This document shows positions 1 through 5,293 of a stretch of 5,634 bases of DNA, in pieces. Position 1 is the stretch's first letter; each line of letters starts with the position of its first letter. Below the pieces are notes generated by a model. It had not been told where the DNA came from. It saw only the letters and a program-made list of their open reading frames with translations, and did no database searches. A program made the translations under genes and the position numbers. This DNA is from Chloroflexota bacterium (lineage in GTDB: Bacteria > Chloroflexota > Anaerolineae > Promineifilales > Promineifilaceae), in the NCBI GenBank assembly GCA_024223125.1, contig JAAEOP010000516.1, positions 1 through 5,634 of the forward strand. The letters are read 5' to 3'.

Positions 1-53
1 CTGATAGTTAACATAATCGTCAGAATATCGCAATTATGAGGTGAAAAGTGTGC

Positions 54-101
54 AAATCAGCCTCGAACACTAAACATAAAGCTAATTTGAGGCTCTGATT
101 T
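54..101. repeat. Imperfect inverted repeat (hairpin candidate)
   Basis: AAATCAG at 54-60 pairs with CTGATTT at 95-101. The adjoining CCTC at 61-64 pairs with GAGG at 89-92, leaving a 2-base bulge (93-94) and a loop of about 24 bases. The right arm ends in a short T run, so a weak terminator of an unseen gene to the left is possible. The long loop makes that uncertain. Confidence 0.3.
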
Positions 102-128
102 TAGTCCAAATTCATCACCACGATTAAG

Positions 129-143
129 TGTGGTCGTACCACA
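129..143. repeat. Short perfect inverted repeat
   Basis: TGTGGT (129-134) and ACCACA (138-143) are exact reverse complements separated by CGT. The size fits a small operator or hairpin, but nothing nearby shows which protein or RNA it would serve. Confidence 0.3.
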
Positions 144-299
144 ACGATAGAAATAATAGATCTTGAGGCAAGAAATTTACTCAAATGTTTTCGGGCAAAC
201 ATAATAGAAGACTTATCCAATGACCAATTTTGTAAACCAAATATGAAAAATATCAAAATACATGATTACCCCAAAATAGATTGAAGCACTACAGAAGAC

Positions 300-315
300 A
301 AGCACTTAGGTGCTT
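300..315. repeat. Tight hairpin upstream of recJ
   Basis: AAGCAC (300-305) and GTGCTT (310-315) form an exact 6-bp stem with a 4-base loop (TTAG). The same AAGCACT word also occurs at 283-289, giving a direct repeat with a 17-base period. An AAGGAG stretch follows at 316-321, but the nearest in-frame ATG (344) is too far away for it to act as a normal ribosome binding site. Confidence 0.3.
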
Positions 316-346
316 AAGGAGCAAAATAGAACCCAAATTTTCGATG

Positions 347-370
347 ACTTGCCACTTGCAACTTGCAACT
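347..370. repeat. Heptanucleotide tandem repeat, array 1
   Basis: Three 7-base units (ACTTGCC, ACTTGCA, ACTTGCA) plus a partial fourth (ACT) lie directly upstream of the chosen recJ start. The segment at 354-366 is the exact reverse complement (13 bases) of 3157-3169, so the same repeat family occurs in opposite orientation after the epimerase gene. Its presence supports reading this stretch as 5' untranslated rather than as an N-terminal extension of RecJ. Confidence 0.75.
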
Positions 371-391
371 CCCGTGTTACCATTCGCCCTT

Positions 392-2116
392 ATGAATCAA
401 CCAACCCACATCCAATCTAAAAAATGGCAGGTTGCCCCGCCTATACCGACCGGCAGCCAAAACCAACTGGGGCACATCCACCCGGCCTTATTACAAATTC
501 TCTACAGCCGGGGCATTACCAGCCCAGCGGCCGTACAAGCATTTTTAGACGGCCGTTACCTTAACAAAACTGACCCTTTCCTGCTGGCCGATATGGACAC
601 GGCCGTAGCCCGCATCCAACAAGCCATCCAAAACGACGAAACCATCATCGTCTACGGCGACTTTGACGCCGACGGCGTTACCTCCACCGTTCTGCTGACC
701 CAGGCATTGCGTGGTCTGGGGCTAGCGCGACAACAAGCCCAACCATACATCCCCGACCGTGTAGATGAAGGGTACGGTCTGAACATGGGAGCATTGACCC
801 GGCTCAAGGAAAATGGGGCCGGGCTGGTGATCAGTGTGGACTGTGGAATTCGTTCTGTGGCCGAAGTAAAGTACGCTCAAGAAATAGGACTGGACATGAT
901 TGTGACCGATCATCATAGTTTGGGACCAGAGATACCGCCGGCAGCGGCCATACTCAACCCCAAACGTCCCGATTCAGCTTATCCCGAAACGATGTTGGCT
1001 GGTGTAGGCATCGCCTTTAAGCTGGCCCAGGCTTTACGCCAAACCATGCCCGACCGCGCCCAATATGATGACCAGGATTTGCTCGATCTGGTCGCCATCG
1101 GCACAGTGGCCGACCTGGCCCCGCTGCTGCATGAAAACCGCAAACTGGTTGCCGATGGTTTGGCTGTGATGAATGAACGGCCGCGTCCCGGCGTCCAGGC
1201 ATTGATAAATGTAAGCGGCCATAAAAAAGGCAGCCTGACGGCCGAATCTATCGGTTTTGGTCTGGGGCCGCGCATCAACGCCGCCGGACGATTAGCCCAT
1301 GCCTACGACGCCGCCAAACTGCTGGCTGTAAACAATGATGTGGATGCCCGTCATTTGGCCGTCAAACTGAATGATCTAAATAAGCGGCGGCAGCAAATAA
1401 CCCGCGAAATGGGCGAAAGGGCGGAAACGATGGTAAACCCAGACGACTCCATCCTTATTGCCGCCGCCGATGATTTTTTACCGGGGATAGTAGGATTGGT
1501 TGCCAGCCGCTTAAATGACAAATATTATCGGCCGGCAATTGTGCTGGAACAAGGAGAAACAGAAAGCCGCGGCTCATGTCGCTCCATTGACGAGTTCCAC
1601 ATGACCGACGCTCTGGATGAAGTGGCCGATTTGCTGGTACGGCATGGCGGGCACGCGCAAGCGGCTGGATTTACCATTGCCAATGAAAATATGCCCGAAT
1701 TCAAGGAACGGATGATGGACATTGCCCGGCGCAAACTGGCTGGATTAGAGTTGACGCCAACGGTGATGATTGACGCCGAAATCGAGTTGGAGAGTGTGGA
1801 TTGGGCGCTGCAAGAAAATCTAGCTACGCTGGAACCAACCGGCGCGGCTAACCCCACGCCTGTCTTCATCAGCCGTAATGCAGAAGTGATTCACCACCGC
1901 ACAGTAGGACAAAATGGCGATCATCTACAAGTCCAGTTAACAAGCAGCGGCACCGGAGCTTATAAATCAATACCCGGTATCGCTTTCCGGCAAGGGGAAT
2001 GGGCTAACCATATGCCTCAATATATTGATGTAGCTTATACGATCAACATAAATGAATGGCGCGGTCGGCGCAATTTGCAGCTTATGGTTAAGGATATTAA
2101 ACCAGCGCAGCCGTGA
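392..2116 (+). CDS. recJ: Single-stranded-DNA-specific exonuclease RecJ
   Basis: RecJ degrades single-stranded DNA 5' to 3' with divalent metal ions, in the cytoplasm, during RecF-pathway recombination, mismatch repair and base-excision repair. The protein is 574 residues, normal for the family. The DHH phosphoesterase core is intact: YGDFDADG at residues 88-95, SVDCG at 148-152, DHH at 173-175 and GTVADLA at 237-243. GPRINAAGR follows at 292-300. The DHHA1 domain shows RHGGHAQAAGF at 417-427. The C-terminal OB-like domain has EPTGAANPTPVF near 481-492 and the usual NEWRGRRNLQL ending. I chose ATG 392 because family similarity begins a few residues later (KKWQVAPP). The upstream extension to TTG 281 or ATG 344 reads through a hairpin and heptad repeats and looks non-native. 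No Shine-Dalgarno sequence precedes 392. The stop codon lies inside the first unit of the next repeat array. Confidence 0.96.
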   Translation: MNQPTHIQSKKWQVAPPIPTGSQNQLGHIHPALLQILYSRGITSPAAVQAFLDGRYLNKTDPFLLADMDTAVARIQQAIQNDETIIVYGDFDADGVTSTVLLTQALRGLGLARQQAQPYIPDRVDEGYGLNMGALTRLKENGAGLVISVDCGIRSVAEVKYAQEIGLDMIVTDHHSLGPEIPPAAAILNPKRPDSAYPETMLAGVGIAFKLAQALRQTMPDRAQYDDQDLLDLVAIGTVADLAPLLHENRKLVADGLAVMNERPRPGVQALINVSGHKKGSLTAESIGFGLGPRINAAGRLAHAYDAAKLLAVNNDVDARHLAVKLNDLNKRRQQITREMGERAETMVNPDDSILIAAADDFLPGIVGLVASRLNDKYYRPAIVLEQGETESRGSCRSIDEFHMTDALDEVADLLVRHGGHAQAAGFTIANENMPEFKERMMDIARRKLAGLELTPTVMIDAEIELESVDWALQENLATLEPTGAANPTPVFISRNAEVIHHRTVGQNGDHLQVQLTSSGTGAYKSIPGIAFRQGEWANHMPQYIDVAYTININEWRGRRNLQLMVKDIKPAQP

Positions 2117-2194
2117 GCCGTTATCCGTTATCCGTATTCCGTAATCCGTACACGGAATACGGTACACGGTACACGGTACACGGAATACGGAATA
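2111..2194. repeat. Heptanucleotide tandem repeat, array 2, with internal inversion
   Basis: Twelve consecutive 7-base units fit this interval exactly. The first is CCGTGAG, which contains the recJ stop codon. Next come CCGT-type units (CCGTTAT twice, CCGTATT, CCGTAAT, CCGTACA), then the complementary CGG-type units (CGGAATA, CGGTACA three times, CGGAATA twice). The change of orientation near 2152 keeps the 7-base register. As a result the array can fold: TCCGTATTCCGT at 2131-2142 is the reverse complement of 2180-2191, and an 11-bp stem also forms between 2132-2142 and 2152-2162. There is no T run after it, so it does not look like a standard intrinsic terminator. Confidence 0.85.
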
Positions 2195-2196
2195 CG

Positions 2197-2202
2197 AGGA
2201 GA
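2197..2202 (+). promoter_or_regulatory. Ribosome binding site of the epimerase gene
   Basis: AGGAGA lies with its GGAG core five bases before ATG 2207, a good Shine-Dalgarno sequence. It follows the last heptad unit with almost no gap. It fixes the start of the epimerase gene and contrasts with the weak or absent sites before recJ and the GT-C gene. Confidence 0.75.
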
Positions 2203-2206
2203 ACCC

Positions 2207-3157
2207 ATGAAGGTATTAGTAACAGGCGCGGCCGGATTCATCGGCAGCAATCTGGCAGAAAAATTATTGAAACGGGGTGATGAAGTCGTTGGCCTGGACA
2301 ATTTTAATGATTATTATGACCCGGCTAAAAAGCGGGCCAATGAAACACGATTGAATACGTACCCCGACTTTCGCATGGTGGAAGAAGACATTCGCCGCCG
2401 TGAGGTGATGTTTGATTTATTTGCGGCCGAAAAATTTGACGCGGTCGCCCATCTGGCAGCAATGGCCGGGGTACGCAATGCGGTGAAGTATCCCGACTTG
2501 TATGTGGAAGTAGATTTGAACGGCACACAGCATTTAATGGATGCAGCGCGAGCGGCCGATGTGGGAAATTTTGTCATGGCTTCTACCTCATCTGTTTATG
2601 GGAATACTGACGTTATTCCTTTTGTGGAAACAGACCCCTGTGACCGCCCCTTACAACCGTATGCGGCCGCTAAACGAGCGGCCGAGATTTTGGGATATTC
2701 TTACCATTATTTGTTCGGTCAAAACATTACGGCCGTGCGCTTTTTCACCGTGTATGGCCCCAACGGCCGTCCTGACATGATGGCTTATCTACTGGCAGAC
2801 AGTGTTTCTAAAGGCCGCCAGATTCCGCTGTATGATGGTGGGCAAATGTGGCGTGACTGGACGTATATTGAGGATATTACGGATGGAGTAGTGGCGGCTT
2901 TGGAACGGCCGTTGGGCTACGAAATCATCAACCTGGGACGCGGCGAACCAACGTTGCTGGCCGACTTTGTACGCATCATTGAAGAATTGGCCGGTAACAA
3001 AGCCAATGTCATCCCCACGCCGCGCATGGCGGCCGATTTTGTCAAAAATGAAGCCGACATCAGCAAAGCGCGGCGACTGTTGGATTATGATCCCCAGGTT
3101 TCTGTGCAAGACGGGGTGGCTCGTTTTTGGGAATGGTATGTGGGTAATTGTGTGTAG
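2207..3157 (+). CDS. NAD-dependent epimerase, probably UDP-glucuronate 4-epimerase
   Basis: This is an extended short-chain dehydrogenase/reductase of 316 residues, close to the family's usual length. It probably interconverts UDP-glucuronate and UDP-galacturonate in the cytoplasm, supplying precursors for surface polysaccharide. The NAD-binding Rossmann motif GAAGFIG is at residues 7-13, with D31 in LDNFNDYYDP placed to bind the NAD ribose. HLAAMAGVR (82-90) and the STSSVYG segment (126-132) follow. The catalytic pair is Y152 and K156 in YAAAK. T127 sits where GalE has serine and where characterised UDP-glucuronate 4-epimerases have threonine. RFFTVYGPNGRPDM at 178-191 is typical of the glucuronate epimerase group (GAE/CapI type) rather than GalE. 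A related UDP-sugar epimerase or dehydratase is the main alternative. The gene is intact, and its neighbour the GT-C protein fits the same glycan pathway. Confidence 0.9.
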   Translation: MKVLVTGAAGFIGSNLAEKLLKRGDEVVGLDNFNDYYDPAKKRANETRLNTYPDFRMVEEDIRRREVMFDLFAAEKFDAVAHLAAMAGVRNAVKYPDLYVEVDLNGTQHLMDAARAADVGNFVMASTSSVYGNTDVIPFVETDPCDRPLQPYAAAKRAAEILGYSYHYLFGQNITAVRFFTVYGPNGRPDMMAYLLADSVSKGRQIPLYDGGQMWRDWTYIEDITDGVVAALERPLGYEIINLGRGEPTLLADFVRIIEELAGNKANVIPTPRMAADFVKNEADISKARRLLDYDPQVSVQDGVARFWEWYVGNCV

Positions 3158-3191
3158 CAAGTTGCAAGTTGTAAGTCTGCAAGTGGCAGGT
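3157..3191. repeat. Heptanucleotide tandem repeat, array 3
   Basis: Degenerate units of the type GCAAGTT begin at the last base of the epimerase stop codon and drift (GTAAGTC, TGCAAGT, GGCAGGT). The first 13 bases are the reverse complement of 354-366 upstream of recJ, so this is the same repeat family in the other orientation. Confidence 0.7.
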
Positions 3192-3197
3192 TTCATT

Positions 3198-3225
3198 CCG
3201 CAATCCGCAATCTGCAATCCGCATT
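3198..3225. repeat. Heptanucleotide tandem repeat, array 4
   Basis: Four exact-length units (CCGCAAT twice, CTGCAAT, CCGCATT) directly precede the GT-C gene. The TTG at 3224 that could extend that gene lies in the last unit, which argues against using it as a start codon. Confidence 0.75.
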
Positions 3226-3235
3226 GAAGCAGAGA

Positions 3236-4804
3236 ATGATGAACCGTCGTTTGGCGCTATTGGTTGGAGCTTGTATCGTGGGGTTGGGGTTGTTTTTGGG
3301 GGTAACGGCCGTCTACGGGGGCCAATTAGGCTTTCCGTTAGACGATGCCTGGATTCACCAGACGTATGCCCGGAATTTGGCGCGGCACGGCCGTTTTGAA
3401 TTTGTGCCCGGCAGCCCCAGTTCCGGCTCCACAGCCCCATTGTGGACGCTGCTGCTGACCATCGGCTATTGGCTGCAAATACCATACCTGCTGTGGACGT
3501 ATCTACTGGGCGGACTGTCTCTATTGTGGTTGGCGGCGGCCGTCATGCAAAGTTGGCGGCTGCTCTGGCCCCAGTTAGCCGCCAAAGATTGGTTGGTCGG
3601 TCTACTTATCATCTTCATGTGGCCGATGCTGTGGGCGGCCGTCAGCGGCATGGAAACCCTCCTATTCGCCGCGTTGGGTATGCAGCTCATTGCTCTCTAC
3701 TTAACCGTCATTCGTCATCCGTCATCCGTCGTCCGTCATCCGTCAATTTCCCAATCTCCCAATCTCCAATCTCTCCTTCCTTTAGGCTTCCTCTCCGGCC
3801 TACTTATCCTCACCCGACCAGAAGGTATCGCGTTGGTGGGGTTGGTGGGGTTGGGATTATTTTTGCGGCCTGGTGGCTGGTTGGAGCGGGTAAAACGAGT
3901 GGGCGTGTTGGGGGGTACGGCCGTGCTGCCACTGCTACCCTATTTCCTCTTCAACTATTGGTCAAACGGCACGTTGTGGCCCAACACAATGGCCGCCAAA
4001 CAAACAGAGTATGCCGTTTTGCTGGCACGGCCGATAATCGGACGGACTGTGCAACTTCTTTACTTGAGTCTGGGCGGGGCAGCCAACGGTTGGCAAGGGA
4101 TGAGCAGCGCCCATTTACTCTTGTTGCCGGGTCTCATTTGGGCTAGCTGGCTGGCCTTAAAAGCTGATTGGACAAACAGACATTTAGTCCAAACACTCCC
4201 TTTGCTGTGGGCGAGCGGCCATGTGTTTTTGTATGCCTGGAAGCTGCCAGTCACATACCAACACGGCCGTTACCTCTTAGCCATCATGCCAGTGTGGATC
4301 ATGTATGGGTTGGCCGGTTGGCTGCTGCTGCTATTTGTCCGTGAAGGGGGACGCAGTTTGTGGCTGGCGCAAAAGGTAGCTCAATTCACATTTGCCATTG
4401 TGCTGTTTTTCTTTTTACTACAGGGGGCGGCGGCATATGCGGCCGATGTCGCCATCATTGAAGGCGAAATGGTGACGGTAGCTCACTGGTTGGCAGAAAA
4501 TACAGATGAAGATGCCGTTATTGCCACTCATGATATTGGGGCGATTGGGTATTTTGCGGAACGGCCGTTGCTCGATCTAGCCGGTCTCATTACCCCAGAA
4601 ATTATCCCCTTGCTGGACGATGAACCCGCTCTCTCCCAATACATCTTGCAAAGCGCCGCCAATTATCTTGTAACCGCCCCCGGCTGGCCCTACGCAGACA
4701 TTACACAGACCAACAGTTCCACCTTCATGTACAGTACCGACTTTCAACTAACTCAGGAAAACGGCATTAACAATATGGCTGTTTACAAACTGCCAGCCCC
4801 ATAA
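3236..4804 (+). CDS. Polytopic GT-C-type membrane glycosyltransferase-like protein
   Basis: This 522-residue protein has about 11-12 hydrophobic segments and looks like a GT-C (GT39/ArnT-like) transferase, which would use lipid-linked sugar donors at the membrane. After the first membrane segment (about residues 5-28), an acidic pair in LDDAWIHQTYARNL (D36, D37) stands where GT-C enzymes carry their catalytic acidic motif. SPSSGSTAPLWTLLL follows. SGMETLLFA (137-145), LTRPEG (192-197) and HGRYLLAIMP near 343-352 are all familiar in this superfamily. The last 115 or so residues form a soluble domain with AVIATHDIGAIGYF and DLAGLITPEI, often seen in these proteins. I preferred ATG 3236 (ATG 3239 is equally possible) over TTG 3224, which lies in a repeat. 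No strong ribosome binding site is visible. Residues about 157-180 are encoded by an inserted repeat array. Substrate and acceptor are unknown. Confidence 0.8.
   Translation: MMNRRLALLVGACIVGLGLFLGVTAVYGGQLGFPLDDAWIHQTYARNLARHGRFEFVPGSPSSGSTAPLWTLLLTIGYWLQIPYLLWTYLLGGLSLLWLAAAVMQSWRLLWPQLAAKDWLVGLLIIFMWPMLWAAVSGMETLLFAALGMQLIALYLTVIRHPSSVVRHPSISQSPNLQSLLPLGFLSGLLILTRPEGIALVGLVGLGLFLRPGGWLERVKRVGVLGGTAVLPLLPYFLFNYWSNGTLWPNTMAAKQTEYAVLLARPIIGRTVQLLYLSLGGAANGWQGMSSAHLLLLPGLIWASWLALKADWTNRHLVQTLPLLWASGHVFLYAWKLPVTYQHGRYLLAIMPVWIMYGLAGWLLLLFVREGGRSLWLAQKVAQFTFAIVLFFFLLQGAAAYAADVAIIEGEMVTVAHWLAENTDEDAVIATHDIGAIGYFAERPLLDLAGLITPEIIPLLDDEPALSQYILQSAANYLVTAPGWPYADITQTNSSTFMYSTDFQLTQENGINNMAVYKLPAP
3705..3776. 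repeat. Heptanucleotide tandem repeat, array 5, inside the GT-C gene
   Basis: Six 7-base units of the CCGTCAT type (with TCGTCAT and CCGTCGT variants) occupy about 3705-3745. They are followed by 8- and 7-base units of the CCCAATCT type to about 3776. Three units make 21 bases, so the protein shows a seven-residue repeat: VIRHPSS then VVRHPSI (residues 158-171). This hydrophilic stretch falls between two hydrophobic segments, where related GT-C proteins usually have a short loop. The reading frame is kept on both sides. Confidence 0.85.
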
Positions 4805-4854
4805 GAAGAAAACAACTCATACTAATCTATCGTCAAAACGAGAATATAGTTTTT

Positions 4855-5049
4855 CTATTGCAATGGTCGTTCCAGCATATGTTCATGCAACGTCAAATCA
4901 AAGCCATTAGCATAGTTTGATTGTCCCATTGCTTGTAACCTTAATGCCATTCGTTCAGCGTAACAATTTTTGCATCCTGGACTGATTTTGGTGCAACCAG
5001 TGATGGGGTTCCATGTAGATTCCGTCCATTCAATCTTTGATTGAGCCAT
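4855..5049 (-). pseudogene. Truncated Gp37/Gp68 (DUF5131) family protein, N-terminal fragment
   Basis: The 64-residue product matches the N-terminus of the phage Gp37/Gp68 family (three-Cys-motif protein): [14 protein letters not shown], then [11 protein letters not shown], then [18 protein letters not shown]. The three cysteines C19, C26 and C29 (CX6CX2C) that define the family are intact; a radical-SAM-like metal-binding role has been suggested. Full-length members run to roughly 240-280 residues, so about three quarters is missing. The frame ends with CAA TAG AAA where relatives usually read R-W-K. Two G-to-A changes would explain the Q and the stop. Beyond it I see no convincing continuation before the GT-C gene ends at 4804. 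No three-Cys partner protein gene is nearby. Probably a relic of phage or mobile DNA, although its expression signals look intact. Confidence 0.8.
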
Positions 5050-5053
5050 GGTA

Positions 5054-5061
5054 TCACCTCC
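5054..5061 (-). promoter_or_regulatory. Strong ribosome binding site of the DUF5131 fragment
   Basis: On the minus strand GGAGGTGA, a full-length Shine-Dalgarno match, sits four bases before the ATG at 5049. It is the best ribosome binding site in the window and fixes this start. Confidence 0.75.
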
Positions 5062-5078
5062 AACATCCTTTTTTATGT

Positions 5079-5291
5079 TTACTTGTATTTTAGCCTACGT
5101 CCATTTTGAGAACAAATGTTTTGAATGAAGCCAGAACGGCCGCAAACTGATGCACAACGGCGTAAATACACTAACGATTTTTTAGCCACGGTATCCATAT
5201 CGCGCAAGTGCAAGCGCGGTAAGGATACTGCGGTTACATCGGGTACGAAACTGTAAGCATATTTCGTCCGACTGAATTCGATTTCGAACAT
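5079..5291 (-). CDS. Doubtful small ORF after cpaF, 70 codons
   Basis: An ATG two bases after the cpaF stop opens a 70-codon frame on the same strand, as a translationally coupled gene might. I recognise no domain in it, and it lacks the hydrophobic N-terminus expected of TadB, the usual gene after cpaF. It has no ribosome binding site of its own apart from possible coupling. It spans the inverted repeat at 5186-5233 and overlaps the candidate promoter at 5087-5115. These points make chance more likely than a real gene. Confidence 0.2.
   Translation of the reverse strand: MFEIEFSRTKYAYSFVPDVTAVSLPRLHLRDMDTVAKKSLVYLRRCASVCGRSGFIQNICSQNGRRLKYK
5087..5115 (-). promoter_or_regulatory. Candidate sigma-70-type promoter for the DUF5131 fragment
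   Basis: On the minus strand TTGTTC (plus 5110-5115) and TAAAAT (plus 5087-5092) are separated by exactly 17 bases. The -10 box matches TATAAT at five of six positions; the -35 box matches only three of six. Transcription would start near 5080, giving a leader of about 30 bases before ATG 5049. Confidence 0.4.
5186..5233. repeat. Long imperfect inverted repeat downstream of cpaF
   Basis: The outer arms CGGTATCC (5189-5196) and GGATACTG (5223-5230) pair with one G-T wobble, and CC/GG pairs continue at 5186-5187 and 5232-5233. Inside lies a 4-by-4 internal loop, then a CGCGC/GCGCG stem (5201-5205 with 5214-5218) and an 8-base loop. No T run follows it in either direction, so it is not a typical intrinsic terminator. 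It could be an RNA structure, a protein-binding site or the end of a lost mobile element. Confidence 0.45.
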
Positions 5292-5293
5292 CT

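Larger units (their letters stand above)
1..346. other. AT-rich leader region without a convincing gene
   Basis: This stretch is clearly richer in A and T than the rest of the window and contains none of the CGGCCG palindromes common from position 528 onward. No reading frame with both a start codon and a ribosome binding site reaches a useful length. The longest open stretch on the plus strand, 105-284, has about 59 codons without a stop but lacks an upstream start codon. Several small inverted repeats lie here and are listed separately. It may hold the recJ promoter or the remains of a decayed gene, but I cannot assign either firmly. Confidence 0.6.

Noticed and set aside
48..98. A 16-codon frame starting with GTG 48 behind a GAGGTGA ribosome binding site-like stretch
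   Set aside because: Too short to support, no recognisable peptide, and it lies across the inverted repeat at 54-101.
979..1278. Antisense frames of 60-140 codons across recJ, the epimerase and the GT-C gene
   Set aside because: They lie opposite well-supported genes, show no family features and have no ribosome binding sites.
2111..2225. CRISPR array
   Set aside because: The repeats are 7 bases long and contiguous, with no spacers, so they are tandem repeats and not a CRISPR.
3442..4146. Long alternative plus-strand frame (234 codons) within the GT-C gene
   Set aside because: It is in another frame of a gene with clear GT-C motifs. Its product is rich in arginine, histidine and glycine without domain features and crosses the repeat array.
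4805..4854. Bidirectional terminator between the convergent GT-C gene and the DUF5131 fragment
   Set aside because: Only a 4-bp stem (ATAG with CTAT around a T run) can be drawn, which is too weak to call.
5125..5256. A 43-codon plus-strand frame with RRKYTNDF, reminiscent of the start of IS3-type transposase OrfA proteins
   Set aside because: The likeness covers under ten residues and then stops. There is no ribosome binding site, no downstream transposase and no matching inverted repeat pair.
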